Assembly: GCA_040756375.1 (NCBI GenBank)
Contig: JBFLZC010000007.1
Coordinates: forward strand, 124,001 to 188,000
Direction: 5' to 3'
Origin: VGSG01 sp040756375
Lineage (GTDB): Bacteria > Desulfobacterota > Desulfomonilia > Desulfomonilales > Desulfomonilaceae
DNA: 64,000 nt
The position numbers and the translations under genes were made by a program. This document shows positions 16,713-25,379 of the stretch, in pieces; the stretch's first letter is position 1; every line of letters starts with the position of its first letter. Below the pieces are notes generated by a model. That model saw only the letters and a list, made by a program, of their open reading frames with translations, ran no database searches and was not told the origin of the DNA.

Positions 16713-16841
16713 TACCGGTGCGCTATCAAACAGTGAGTACGGGTAGGTCGGGTTGAGCCCAGCGAAACCCGACATGTTGCGTTGGGCATGATGTCGGATT
16801 TTGTCCCGCGCAGAACGCGGGACTCAATCCGACCTACGGCT
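16712..16841. mobile_element. 130-bp MITE-like element D, copy 1
   Basis: This segment is repeated at 42864-42993 in the same orientation with seven differences over 130 positions by my alignment. Inside lies an inverted repeat, GTAGGTCGGGTTGAG near the left and CTCAATCCGACCTAC at the right end, with one mismatch. A 25-bp flank on the left (ATACCGGTGCGCTATCAAAC...) is also conserved. It has no coding capacity, so a non-autonomous miniature element or a large extragenic palindrome fits. It overlaps the stop codon of the upstream gene by one base. Confidence 0.75.
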
Positions 16842-16860
16842 CTGTACCGTGCCCCCAAGA

Positions 16861-16890
16861 CTGGATTCCTGCTTTCGCAGGAATGACGGG
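16861..16890. repeat. Short hairpin repeat (CATTCC-type), family H copy 1
   Basis: ATTCCTGC-TTTC-GCAGGAAT forms an 8-bp stem flanked by CTGG and GACGG. A related hairpin with different stem bases occurs at 25744-25772. This resembles hairpin repeats common between proteobacterial genes. Confidence 0.7.
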
Positions 16891-16936
16891 ATGCAGTGGC
16901 TGCGATTAGAACAGGAATTTCGGCAACCACTATAAA

Positions 16937-17806
16937 CTAATTCTGGGGGAGATTCTTGAGAAGGTTCCGCACCAGGCGTGCCTGGGTCGTGTGGGGATAC
17001 TCTTTTACCAGCTTGTCGAAGATGATCCGCGCGGATTGCTGATCACCCATTTTATCGAATGACTGTCCTTGCTTGAGGAGCGCGCTCGGCTCTTTTTCCG
17101 ATCCAGGGAACTCCTTGATCACTCGGTCGAACTGCAAGACCGCTTCATTGTAACGACCTGCGGCGAAATGCGCTTCGCCGGTCCAGTAGACCGCGTTGGC
17201 CGCGAATTTGCTCTTGGGATAACGCTTGAGGAATGCGTCGAAGAGCCCGATGGCCTGGTCAAACGAGCCTTCTCGCACTAACGCGTAGGCCTGCCTGAAT
17301 GTCTGCTCCTCTTCCGACACCGGCTCGTTCCTGATCTCTAGGGGCACCCCCGGCACAGGCGCGTGCGACACCTGCGGAGGCCGTCCTGGAGCCTGTCTAC
17401 CGACCGCGGGAGGCTCAACGGTCCCAGGTGGCTGGAACTCGCCCCTGGCAGGCGCGGTCTGCTCCATTCCCAATTGCCGCTCAATGAAGGCTACCCTGTT
17501 CTGAAGCTCTCGAATTGCGTTCTGATCCGCACCCGAAGCCTGGAGGCGCTCCACCTGATCGCGAAGACGCTGCAAGTCGGTTTCCAAAGCTTCCATGCGG
17601 GCCACAATCTGCAAGCGGGCAGGGTCTACCTGCGGGACAGACTGGGCGGGTTCGACAAAGGGCAATCCCGGCGCGCCTGTTCGACTGAGACAGCCCGCGG
17701 CCGAAGCTGCAAGCAGCACTAGCAAGGCCAGAGCGAGTCGTACCCTGGCATGAGACGCAATGATACGTCTTGGGGGACGCGAATAGGAAAGATAAGCCAA
17801 AATCAC
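16937..17806 (-). CDS. cpoB: Tol-Pal accessory lipoprotein CpoB/YbgF
   Basis: A 289-residue envelope protein. A signal with lipobox LAASAAGC (Cys about residue 39) suggests outer-membrane anchoring, unlike soluble E. coli CpoB. Residues ~55-105 form a coiled coil (RMEALETDLQRLRDQVERL...NRVAFIERQLG), the trimerisation region. The C-terminal ~120 residues are three TPR-like repeats (FRQAYALVREGSFDQAIGLF, AVYWTGEAHFAAGRYNEAVL, LLKQGQSFDKMGDQQSARII). CpoB coordinates peptidoglycan synthesis with Tol-driven outer-membrane constriction. It starts with GTG in a GTGA overlap with the pal stop and closes the tol operon; element D lies downstream. Confidence 0.93.
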   Translation of the reverse strand: MILAYLSYSRPPRRIIASHARVRLALALLVLLAASAAGCLSRTGAPGLPFVEPAQSVPQVDPARLQIVARMEALETDLQRLRDQVERLQASGADQNAIRELQNRVAFIERQLGMEQTAPARGEFQPPGTVEPPAVGRQAPGRPPQVSHAPVPGVPLEIRNEPVSEEEQTFRQAYALVREGSFDQAIGLFDAFLKRYPKSKFAANAVYWTGEAHFAAGRYNEAVLQFDRVIKEFPGSEKEPSALLKQGQSFDKMGDQQSARIIFDKLVKEYPHTTQARLVRNLLKNLPQN

Positions 17807-18318
17807 TGCACGGCTCGTAGATAGACCCGCCGGTTCTGGGCCCAGGCAGTCTCGTTGTGGCCGGGATCCGCAGGCAGCTCCGAACCGTACGAAACCGTCG
17901 ATATCCGCTGCGGATCAATGCCCAGGCTGGCAAGGAAATTGACCGCAGAGCGAGCACGGCGTTCGCCAAGCGCAAGGTTGTACTCGGCGGTGCCGCGCTC
18001 GTCGCAGTGGCCTTCTGCCACGATTCTCACATGGGGAGTCTGCTGGAGAATCTGCGCATTGTATTGCAGAGAAGCTTGAGCCTCGGGAACGAGGGTGTAC
18101 TGGTCATAATCGAAATAGATCACCTTCAGATTCGCTTGAACTGCTTGGAGTTCCTGCTCCGCGACCGGTCCGGCTCGATATGCTCCGGGGAATCCGGGAT
18201 GCGGCGGATTGGGCTTGACGATCTTGGGAGCGCAACCCGCGGCCAACGCGCAGAGCAGAATGAGGCAGAGCAGAGGATAGAAAGGCGATTTGATGCGGCT
18301 TATTCTTCCGAAGACCAC
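17803..18318 (-). CDS. pal: Peptidoglycan-associated lipoprotein Pal
   Basis: A 171-residue lipoprotein with lipobox LCALAAGC and a C-terminal OmpA/Pal domain. The domain carries IYFDYDQYTLVPEAQASL, IVAEGHCDERGTAEYNLALG, RRARSAVNFL and ISTVSYGSELP, including the Asp and Arg that bind diaminopimelate of peptidoglycan. Pal anchors the outer membrane to the wall and is dragged by TolA/TolB during division. The frame is open upstream through the end of tolB. I place the start at the GTG at 18318 (GAAGG 11 nt before it), which gives the usual Pal length. The start lies 17 nt after the tolB stop, so translation may be coupled. Confidence 0.95.
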   Translation of the reverse strand: MVFGRISRIKSPFYPLLCLILLCALAAGCAPKIVKPNPPHPGFPGAYRAGPVAEQELQAVQANLKVIYFDYDQYTLVPEAQASLQYNAQILQQTPHVRIVAEGHCDERGTAEYNLALGERRARSAVNFLASLGIDPQRISTVSYGSELPADPGHNETAWAQNRRVYLRAVQ

Positions 18319-18335
18319 GAAGGGTACAGCCTTCG

Positions 18336-19658
18336 TCAGCGGACTTCCGGCCCCCAGGCAGGCGCTTTGCCGGGTATGGGAGAGACCGGGACCTGCACCG
18401 TGCCTCGGGCGTCCATTACCCAAATACGGGACTGCCCGTCCCGAGTGGACGCAAACGTGATCATTCGCCCGTCCGGAGACCAGGCCGGGGCTTGGTTCGA
18501 GCCTTCCCGGGTCAAAACCCTCATGTCCGTGCCGTCCGTCCTGATGGTGCATATGTGAAATCGTCCTTCGATTCGAGCAGTGAACGTGAGTAGGTCTCCC
18601 CGTGGAGACCAGTCAGGGTCCGTTGTGTAATTGCTCTCAAATGTGAGCCGCCTGGGCTGACCGCCATTGACCGGAATCAGATAGATCTGGGGAGTTCCGG
18701 CCTGGTCGGAAACATAAGCGATGGCGGATCGGTCAGGCGACCATGAGGGTGAGATATCATTTCCTCTCCCATCAGTCAACCTTTTTAGTATGTCTCCTTG
18801 CGGACTTATGATAAATATCTTAGGTATCCCTTTATTGTTCAGCGATAACGCTATCTCCCTCCCATCCGGAGAATACCGAGCAGACGCATTCAGACCGGGC
18901 CTCCCTGAAATCAACGCTTGCTTGCCAGTGACAGTTTCCAGCCACCATGTCTCTGGCTGCCCTCGCATGTACGATGTGAACAGGAGGCTGCGACCGTCCG
19001 GGGACCATCGGGGCGAAAGGTTGATACTCCCGTTATTGGTGAGCTGCCGCAGGTCGTGCCCGTCGAAGTCCATGGAAAAGAGTTCGCGTGGGTTGGCTGC
19101 GCCCGCGAATGCTATTCGGGTAGAAAAGCATCCTGGGATGCCGGTCAGTTGGTCCAGGATCCGGTCCCCGAGGCGGTGTACGATCTGTCGCGCCTGCCGG
19201 TTTGTGGCGGTGAATCGTTTGCCCAGTTCTTGTTTCTGCAGGGCCACATCGTACAGTCGGGCCTCAAGGACAAGCTGATCCCCCTGGACATGCACCTGCC
19301 CGCTTACCAGCGCCTGGATGCCCATTTCAGAGGTCTTCTGGAAGTCCGGGCTCCCATTTGCTGCGTACGGGAGGGCAGGATCGATCTCCACCAGTTGAAA
19401 AAGCCCTGTAAGGTGCAAGTCGTTCTTGAGGATGCGCGCCAGTTCCGCCCCGTTAATAACCCCGGGCTGATCCGACATGAAGTCGCCCACCGCGATGGGC
19501 ATGCGCACGAGGCTGGGATCGCTCACGTCGATCACGAGCTTTGCGAAGGCAGGATTCGGAGCGGCGGCAACGGACACCGCGAAGAAGAGCAAGAAGAACA
19601 GCACCATCGATCTGCCGTGGTGGGCCAAATTACCGTTGATCTTGTGGGAAAGGATCAT
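18336..19658 (-). CDS. tolB: Tol-Pal system protein TolB
   Basis: A 440-residue periplasmic TolB with an N-terminal signal (MVLFFLLFFAVSVAAAPNPAFA). The TolB N-domain spans ~30-165 (VGDFMSDQPGVINGAELARIL). A six-bladed WD40-like propeller follows, with repeated PRWSPDGRSLLF, ARYSPDGREIAL, PSWSPDRSAIAY and PAWSPDGRMITF units. It binds Pal and TolA and mediates force transfer across the periplasm. The start has only a weak ribosome site, and 70 nt separate it from tolA, so the exact start is less certain than the identity. Confidence 0.96.
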   Translation of the reverse strand: MILSHKINGNLAHHGRSMVLFFLLFFAVSVAAAPNPAFAKLVIDVSDPSLVRMPIAVGDFMSDQPGVINGAELARILKNDLHLTGLFQLVEIDPALPYAANGSPDFQKTSEMGIQALVSGQVHVQGDQLVLEARLYDVALQKQELGKRFTATNRQARQIVHRLGDRILDQLTGIPGCFSTRIAFAGAANPRELFSMDFDGHDLRQLTNNGSINLSPRWSPDGRSLLFTSYMRGQPETWWLETVTGKQALISGRPGLNASARYSPDGREIALSLNNKGIPKIFIISPQGDILKRLTDGRGNDISPSWSPDRSAIAYVSDQAGTPQIYLIPVNGGQPRRLTFESNYTTDPDWSPRGDLLTFTARIEGRFHICTIRTDGTDMRVLTREGSNQAPAWSPDGRMITFASTRDGQSRIWVMDARGTVQVPVSPIPGKAPAWGPEVR

Positions 19659-19728
19659 AATAGTACGAGACCTTGGTTCTCCGGCCGATCCTTTACGAGC
19701 TTCCGCCTCTGAAACCTCTTTGGATGCC

Positions 19729-20619
19729 TCACTGTAAGCCTCTGGGGGTGAACCGTAGCGCGAGTCCGCCGGCCATACGGATCTTCTCGCTCATCTCCGA
19801 GGAGATCCTCGGGAACGGGGCTGCCTGGTACACTGCCCTCATTGCCGAGCGGTCGAAGAGAACGTCGCCGGACGTCTGATCCACAGACGCGGCGATGAGT
19901 CGGCCGTCATCGGCAATTTGTATGCCGATAATGGTGACTCTTCCGGGGCCCGGATCGTGACCGAGCATGGACCAGTTCTCGTTGATGCGCCGCCTGACCA
20001 TGTCGAACCATCGCATGAGCTCGTGATCTACAATTCCTGTGGCCGGTCCATGCACTCCAGTCTGGTTGCCGGGGGCGCCGGAAGCGCCTGCCGGAGGGAC
20101 TGGAGGCTTGGAGGCCCGCTTACGCTCCACGTCCTGTTGTATTTCCGCAAGCCTCTTCCGGAGGATTTCCTCTGGGGATTCCTTTGGCTTGGGCTTTTTG
20201 CCCGCGTCTTCTTCGGGCTTCTTCTTGGGTTTGGGTTCGGTCTGCTCCACTCGTTGGGGCGGCTTTTTCCTCTTCTTGAGCTTTATCTCCTTGTCCGAGA
20301 CCGCGGCCACCGATGCCCGCTCGATCTTCTCCCGCGGCTTGGCAGGCTCGGGTGGCGGGGGTTGCACGGGCTCGATTTCCGTCAGAGGAGGGATTACTGT
20401 TTCGCGAGTGGGTCCCTGGGATGTCCTTTGTATGGCCGGCTCGCTCGGCGATTGCACAAGCTTCACGTGTGCCACATCGCCGCGGATAGTAATGGGCTTG
20501 GATTTTGAGGACGCATAAATATGGATCAGCGCGGCCAGCGCAATCCCGTGAAGGATTGCGGAAACCATGAGCATCCACGGCGAAATCGCACGCACTGACC
20601 TGAAGGAAGCGTCCATCAT
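19729..20619 (-). CDS. tolA: TolA / TonB-family energy transducer
   Basis: A 296-residue protein with one N-terminal membrane helix (about 14-36: SPWMLMVSAILHGIALAALI). A long Pro/Lys/Glu-rich periplasmic spacer follows (residues ~75-185, with PPPPEPAKPREKIE and KKRKKPPQRVEQTEPKPKKK). The C-terminal ~95 residues form a TonB/TolA-type domain (RRRINENWSMLGHDPGPGRVTIIGIQI). By position it is TolA, linking the TolQR motor to TolB-Pal. The spacer is shorter and more basic than the E. coli helical domain, and the C-terminal domain resembles TonB_C, as is usual outside enterobacteria. Its ATG overlaps the tolR stop (ATGA). Confidence 0.92.
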   Translation of the reverse strand: MMDASFRSVRAISPWMLMVSAILHGIALAALIHIYASSKSKPITIRGDVAHVKLVQSPSEPAIQRTSQGPTRETVIPPLTEIEPVQPPPPEPAKPREKIERASVAAVSDKEIKLKKRKKPPQRVEQTEPKPKKKPEEDAGKKPKPKESPEEILRKRLAEIQQDVERKRASKPPVPPAGASGAPGNQTGVHGPATGIVDHELMRWFDMVRRRINENWSMLGHDPGPGRVTIIGIQIADDGRLIAASVDQTSGDVLFDRSAMRAVYQAAPFPRISSEMSEKIRMAGGLALRFTPRGLQ

Positions 20620-21053
20620 CTTTGCAAAGGCGACTCATGTTGAGGAGTGGTGATCATTCCCAAATTGGAAATACCTGCGTTCTTCAGGCTCGCGATGATG
20701 CGCACCACCGAGCCATAAGGAACGTTCTTGTCCGCACGCAGGTACACGTCCGGTGATCCTTGGCCCTTGAGTTTTTCTCTCACTGATTCCACCAGGGATT
20801 CTTCCGTAACAGCCGCGTCATTGACGAAGATCTTGTCTGCCGCGTTCACGGATATAACTACTTCCTGGGTTTCGGGCTTGGTGGCTACCGGAGCTCCCTT
20901 TGCTTCGGGAAGGTCTACTGACACGCCTTCCTGCATCATGGGCGCGGTCACCATGAAGATAATGAGCAGCACCAGCATCACGTCCACCAGTGGCGTCACG
21001 TTGATATCGGACATGGCGCTGCGACTTCTTCCGCCGTTTGCACTGAATGCCAT
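20616..21053 (-). CDS. tolR: Biopolymer transport protein TolR (ExbD family)
   Basis: A 145-residue ExbD/TolR protein. A single transmembrane helix around residues 18-40 contains the protonatable Asp in NVTPLVDVMLVLLIIFMVTAP. The periplasmic domain carries KIFVNDAAVTEESLVESVREKL and VYLRADKNVPYGSVVRI. TolR dimers work with the TolQ pentamer to convert proton-motive force into movement of TolA. The ribosome site GAGAGGAG is strong. The gene lies between tolQ and tolA, which fixes the TolR name over ExbD. Confidence 0.95.
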   Translation of the reverse strand: MAFSANGGRSRSAMSDINVTPLVDVMLVLLIIFMVTAPMMQEGVSVDLPEAKGAPVATKPETQEVVISVNAADKIFVNDAAVTEESLVESVREKLKGQGSPDVYLRADKNVPYGSVVRIIASLKNAGISNLGMITTPQHESPLQR

Positions 21054-21106
21054 GGACTGACTCCTCTCGGATCCTGATTTCGTGGCGCGGGCGCGCCTGC
21101 TAGCGT

Positions 21107-21856
21107 CTACTTCCTCTTCCAGTAGACTCGTTCGATGATGTTGATCAGTTCGGCCGAGAAGTTGTCCATTTCGGTTGCCATAGTGTTAATACGGCTGAGG
21201 AAGTAATTATAGAAGATGACCGCAGGAATGGCCGCTGCCAATCCCGCTGCCGTGGCGATAAGCGCCTCAGCGATGCCGGGCGCAACAACTGCTAGTGAAG
21301 CGCTCTTGGCAACGCCGATGCTCCGGAAGGATTCCATGATCCCCCAAACCGTTCCAAACAGTCCGATGAAGGGTGCCGACGAGCCGGTGGTGGCAAGGAA
21401 GTTCACACCTCTCTCCAGGCGGGTTCGTTCCGCGGTCACGGCCTGCTGAAGGGATCTGGTGACGTTATCCATCGCGGTCCGTTCGTATTCAGGCTCCTGC
21501 GTGCCCTCCGCGCCGTTTCTTTGCTGGCCTGACTGAAGGCGCGACAGCCTGTTCAATTCTGCGTAACCTGCTTTGAACACCTGAGCGAGCGGGCTGAATG
21601 TGAGTTGTTTGGCTTCAGCATAGAGAATGGAGAACTTCCGGGATTCTCGGAACGCGTCGAAAAAGAGCTGTGTTTGTTTCTTCGCACGGGAGAGGGTCAG
21701 CGATTTGGTAAGGATGATGCCCCAGCATGCAATGGAAAAGACCAGGAGCATGAGCATCACCCCTTTGACGACCCACCCCGCACCCATAACAAGCGCCCAG
21801 ATGCTGTGGTTGGATATTGTTGGTGTGTTTAAGGCCGCGGCGAGAGCCTCGGGCAT
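21107..21856 (-). CDS. tolQ: Biopolymer transport protein TolQ (ExbB family)
   Basis: A 249-residue MotA/TolQ/ExbB proton channel with three membrane helices: about 25-50, 145-170 and 195-222. The conserved motifs are the cytoplasmic TTGSSAPFIGLFGTVWGIM and the third-helix GIAEALIATAAGLAAAIPAV. It forms the Tol motor with TolR. The start has AAAGGAG. It is the first gene of the leftward operon tolQ-tolR-tolA-tolB-pal-cpoB. Confidence 0.96.
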   Translation of the reverse strand: MPEALAAALNTPTISNHSIWALVMGAGWVVKGVMLMLLVFSIACWGIILTKSLTLSRAKKQTQLFFDAFRESRKFSILYAEAKQLTFSPLAQVFKAGYAELNRLSRLQSGQQRNGAEGTQEPEYERTAMDNVTRSLQQAVTAERTRLERGVNFLATTGSSAPFIGLFGTVWGIMESFRSIGVAKSASLAVVAPGIAEALIATAAGLAAAIPAVIFYNYFLSRINTMATEMDNFSAELINIIERVYWKRK

Positions 21857-22311
21857 GATAGAAGTCTCCTTTCTCCAGTTCAGATGATTTCTTAGTCCAT
21901 AATTCTGGACAAGTCAAGTTTTCCCTTATTTACGCTATGTTATCGTTTTAAGCTAAAGTAATCCCAGCGTCGTTGCAGGGACCCATGATGCTCCGTAATC
22001 TGACGGCGGAGCCCCACGGCCTAAATCAGCTCGTGGTGGGGCCGGCCGCGCTTTAGTGGCTGGGCCGATCTTCCGCAGGCGCGCCGCCTCGCGGGAAGCA
22101 AGTACCCACTTGCTATCCTTTGTCCAGTCTGGTTGTCCACTTGATTGACATGAATGGTTTGAGCGTTTACAGTAGTGTAGGAGACAGTTCATTCGGGATA
22201 TTGTTCCATTCCTTCAGGTTCGCTGGTTGAAGTTTTGCAAGCACCACTTGCAAATAACTTGACATCTTCCCTCAATTCGTTGTATTTTCTAAGAAAAAAA
22301 GCGAGGTTGTC
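21857..22311. other. Divergent promoter region, tolQ / pseudo-receiver gene
   Basis: No gene is supported. Hairpins are possible at 22008-22045 (GCCCCACGG with CGTGGTGGGGC) and 22099-22116 (AGCAAGT-ACCC-ACTTGCT). A motif shared with the rpsO upstream region is at 21917-21942. A weak leftward tolQ promoter may start at TTGACT on the lower strand near 21914. The rightward promoter is listed separately. Confidence 0.55.
22259..22288 (+). promoter_or_regulatory. Sigma-70-type promoter of the pseudo-receiver gene
   Basis: A perfect -35 TTGACA (22259-22264), an 18-nt spacer and TATTTT (22283-22288) lie 24 nt before the ATG. The leader is very short and A-rich, followed by GAGG. Confidence 0.65.
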
Positions 22312-25005
22312 ATGCCTCACCGGATAGTGGTCGCGGACAAGGATCCCCGAAGCCGGGAAGCCGTAACTCGCTTCTTGGGCGACCAGGATAATGAATTTGT
22401 GACCGTTGCCAGTTCCGGCGAACTCAAAGACGCGATCAAGCGCTACAGGCCGGACCTTATCATCCTCAATGCCGTTCTGGAAGACGTGCCTGGATGGCGC
22501 ATCGTCAAGAAGATAAAAGACTCGAAAGACTATGGCGATGTACCCATCCTCCTGATGACCGGAGATCCGGGAGGGCCACCACCGGGCAAGGTCCAAACAA
22601 CCGGCGCGGACGGTTACTTGGCTAAACCTATCGAGGGCGTGGCCCTCAAGAACGCGGTGGGGTCGCTCCTAGGTTTGCCGGGCGAAGGTGAGCTGGACAT
22701 CGACGAAGAGATTACGCTTCATTTCGACGAAGAGGATGAGGAAGTCACGGTTGGGAGGGCCGCGAGAGGACGTGGTGTTGCGCCCGATGATATTCCCAGC
22801 CCTGTTGGGGACACCGTGGAGATCGACACGGGAGGCATGGCTTCGGAACTCGATGCGGAGACTATCCAGAGCACTCCGTCGGAGTACGAGGACACGGTGC
22901 GGCTCAACCTCGACGATATGGATTTGGAAGATACGGATGAGGAGTTTGCCACTACCGAACCCACCATTGAGCTGGTGACCGACATTGCGGTGGAGCTTGA
23001 TTCGGGAACCGAAGAGGTGGAGATTTCGGGCGATCGAGTTACGGGCGAGATATCGCTGGATTCGCCTGAAGTTGCCGGTGCGTCCGATGAAGCGCTGCCT
23101 GACTTCTCTTCAGACCTTGGTTCTGCGCAGAAGGCTTCGCAGCGGGCCAAGGATTCAGTTACCGTCGAAATGGATGTGGATGACCTTGACCTGGGACTAG
23201 AAGTGACAGGTGAGGAAGAAGAGATTGTTGCCGAGACTTCCATCGGCCCGGACAGCACGGACCTGGAAAAGCTCCTTGAGGTGCAAGAACCTTCCCTGGT
23301 CCTTACCTCGGAAGAACTGCAATTGGAGGATGATTCTCTCATCCGAGACGTGGGCGCGGAAGCAGCAGCCGGCGAACTGGACGTGATCGATCTGGAAGAA
23401 GATACGGAAATATCGGAACTCGAAGCGGAAGAGCTGGAGCCCATCCAGGTCGCATCAGAAGTGATGGATATGGGAGATGTGGAAGAAACCGAACAGATGC
23501 CCGATGAAGACATGGCCCAGCTCGCTCAGGAAAACCTGGAAGAAGCCGAGTTCGACGACACAGTGGATGTGACGATGGAGGAAGGTCCCACGGTGGAGAT
23601 CGATACCGCGGGTTTAGGAGCGGAAGAGATCTCACTGGAAGACGTTTCTGACGAGGCGATTGCCACGGAGGAGTTCTTCGGCGAGGAACTGCCGACAGCC
23701 GAATTTCCAACCGAGGTATTTCCCAGTGACCGCACGGAAGACTTGAGCCTCGAACAAGAGATATCGTTCGAGGAACCCGAAGGAAGCGAAGACTACTTCG
23801 CGAAAGGCGAACTACCGTCAGAAGAAGCCCCGAGAGCAGCAGCGGGTCCCGCGGAACCGCTGACCGCGGAGCCGGAAGAAGAGGAGCCGGTTCTAGAAGT
23901 CACGGAAGATATCCTCCTGGACGAGATTACGTTTGAGGAAGAAGAGAAGCGCGCTCCTGAGCCTGCCGCGGCCGCGGGACTACCGAAAGCTCCCGAAGAG
24001 CCTGTCGCTGCATTTCAACCCGAACCTGCGCGTGAAGCCGGTCGTCGCGAACCTTTCTTGACGGAGGAGCTGCCGGAGGTGACGGTTGCCGCGGCCTCGA
24101 CCAGAGAAGCCTTTCCGTCCCTGGACCAGATGAAGGACGTGTTCTCCGCGGTTTTGGCCCAGAAGCTTCAGGAATCAGCCCTTCCCACGAGTCAGTTTGC
24201 AGCGGCACCGGGCGAGGCGCTGCGGGAATCCTTACCGCCGAGAGAGGACTTTCGTCAGGCCTTCACAGGCGCTGTGGAGGGTGCGCTTCCGCCGAAGGAC
24301 GAGCTCATGGAACGTCTGCTGGAACGCGTGGCGGTTGCCTTGCCCAGTCGCGACGAGATCTTGGATCGGGTGGATGCGCTTATTGTGAAGTCCCTCCCTT
24401 CTGAAGACGTCATTGCGCAAAAGGTAGACGAGGCTATTCAGAGGGCCATTCCCGGCTCCGTGACGGTCATGGACAGAATAGAAGAGGCTCTGCGGGCCGT
24501 TCCCTCCGAGACAGAGGTGCAGCAACGCTTTGAAGGGGCATTCAAAGGCTTCCCTACAACCGAGACCCTTCTTGCACGCCTGGACGAACATGTGAAGGCC
24601 GTGATGCCGGATCGCGCGAACTTCGAGACCGCACTGCGAAACATGTTCCAGGCAAGAATCGAGCACGCGCTCGGCATGGCGAACATCAAAGCTGCCATCG
24701 AGTCGGCAATTCCCTCCGGTGACGATCTTATTGCCGATCTCAAACAGGCGCTGCCTGAAAAAGAGCTTTTCCGAGAGACACTTGCTCAGAGTCTCGCGCA
24801 CGCAATCCAGGACGCATTGCCGGAAAAGATCTGGCTGGAGAGCCTGTCTCGAGGCCTCTTCGACGAGAAGACCAAGGGCGTGCTTCCCACCAAAGAGGAA
24901 GTGGGATCACTCCTGCGCGAGGAGATTAGGGCACGCCTACTTGAAATCGTCGAGAAAGTGGTGAAGCAAGAGATCGCCAGAATCGCGGCAGACTTGGAAT
25001 CATAG
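22312..25005 (+). CDS. Pseudo-receiver protein with acidic linker and C-terminal helical repeats
   Basis: An 897-residue protein of unusual design. Residues 1-120 are a CheY-like receiver fold with the acidic pair (ADKD, D9/D11), the switch Thr (LLMTGD) and the Lys (YLAKPI). The phospho-acceptor position is Asn: PDLIILNAVLEDVPG, N53. Residues ~120-595 are a low-complexity Glu/Asp/Thr/Val linker. From ~600 to 890 there are about a dozen units of roughly 20-25 residues, each opening with a Pro motif (LPSRDEILDRVDAL, LPSEDVIAQKVDEAI, LPEKELFRETLAQSL) and continuing as an amphipathic helix. No output enzyme or DNA-binding domain is seen, so a phosphorylation-independent scaffold is inferred. It has its own promoter, divergent from tolQ, and a terminator follows. 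Confidence 0.85.
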   Translation: MPHRIVVADKDPRSREAVTRFLGDQDNEFVTVASSGELKDAIKRYRPDLIILNAVLEDVPGWRIVKKIKDSKDYGDVPILLMTGDPGGPPPGKVQTTGADGYLAKPIEGVALKNAVGSLLGLPGEGELDIDEEITLHFDEEDEEVTVGRAARGRGVAPDDIPSPVGDTVEIDTGGMASELDAETIQSTPSEYEDTVRLNLDDMDLEDTDEEFATTEPTIELVTDIAVELDSGTEEVEISGDRVTGEISLDSPEVAGASDEALPDFSSDLGSAQKASQRAKDSVTVEMDVDDLDLGLEVTGEEEEIVAETSIGPDSTDLEKLLEVQEPSLVLTSEELQLEDDSLIRDVGAEAAAGELDVIDLEEDTEISELEAEELEPIQVASEVMDMGDVEETEQMPDEDMAQLAQENLEEAEFDDTVDVTMEEGPTVEIDTAGLGAEEISLEDVSDEAIATEEFFGEELPTAEFPTEVFPSDRTEDLSLEQEISFEEPEGSEDYFAKGELPSEEAPRAAAGPAEPLTAEPEEEEPVLEVTEDILLDEITFEEEEKRAPEPAAAAGLPKAPEEPVAAFQPEPAREAGRREPFLTEELPEVTVAAASTREAFPSLDQMKDVFSAVLAQKLQESALPTSQFAAAPGEALRESLPPREDFRQAFTGAVEGALPPKDELMERLLERVAVALPSRDEILDRVDALIVKSLPSEDVIAQKVDEAIQRAIPGSVTVMDRIEEALRAVPSETEVQQRFEGAFKGFPTTETLLARLDEHVKAVMPDRANFETALRNMFQARIEHALGMANIKAAIESAIPSGDDLIADLKQALPEKELFRETLAQSLAHAIQDALPEKIWLESLSRGLFDEKTKGVLPTKEEVGSLLREEIRARLLEIVEKVVKQEIARIAADLES

Positions 25006-25065
25006 ACAAAAGCGTGCGATTTGGCCACGATGTGAGGCGTCAGGCTGCACGCCTTTAGGTACGAA

Positions 25066-25139
25066 GAAAAATCGGGGGACGCCTTGCCCGGTTTTCGTTG
25101 TGCGAAAATGAGGCATGGCGCCCTCCGATTTTTTTTTTG
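25066..25139 (+). terminator. Intrinsic terminator after the pseudo-receiver gene
   Basis: AATCGGGGGACGCC pairs with GGCGCCCTCCGATT (two non-Watson-Crick positions), with an inner TTTTCG/CGAAAA hairpin. The right arm runs into ten T residues. It separates the gene from the convergent small Cys gene and may serve both, since A residues flank the left arm. Confidence 0.8.
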
Positions 25140-25169
25140 AATCTCGAGAAACCAAACGTTGGACAGATG

Positions 25170-25379
25170 CTACTTTTCCAGCGCGGCGAGGATGGGACAA
25201 TTAGCGCAGGGCAATGTTCGGCCAGGAGCGCTCGTGACTCGACTCTTGGCATTGCGCGGGGCTTTACGCGTCCGTCTTGAGATTTCGAGACAGGTTTTTC
25301 GAGTCCAGCGACCTTTAAGCGGCTTGCACTCTATTATCTCGTGCGCTTCCAACCAAGCTTGGGCATCGGTATAGACCAT
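25170..25379 (-). CDS. Small Cys protein, unknown function
   Basis: A 69-residue protein beginning MVYTDAQAWLEAHEIIECKP. It is very basic in the middle and ends with PGRTLPCANCPILAALEK. Four cysteines (ECK, KTCLE, CANC) could form a zinc site. The ATG at 25379 is preferred over earlier starts because AGGGAG lies about 6 nt before it. Composition and ribosome site support a real gene, but I do not recognise the family. It converges on the pseudo-receiver gene across the terminator. Confidence 0.6.
   Translation of the reverse strand: MVYTDAQAWLEAHEIIECKPLKGRWTRKTCLEISRRTRKAPRNAKSRVTSAPGRTLPCANCPILAALEK

Noticed and set aside
22719..23513. 264-codon leftward frame rich in Ser, antisense to the acidic linker
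   Set aside because: It is the complement of Glu/Asp codon runs in the pseudo-receiver gene, has no ribosome site and shows no domain-like pattern.
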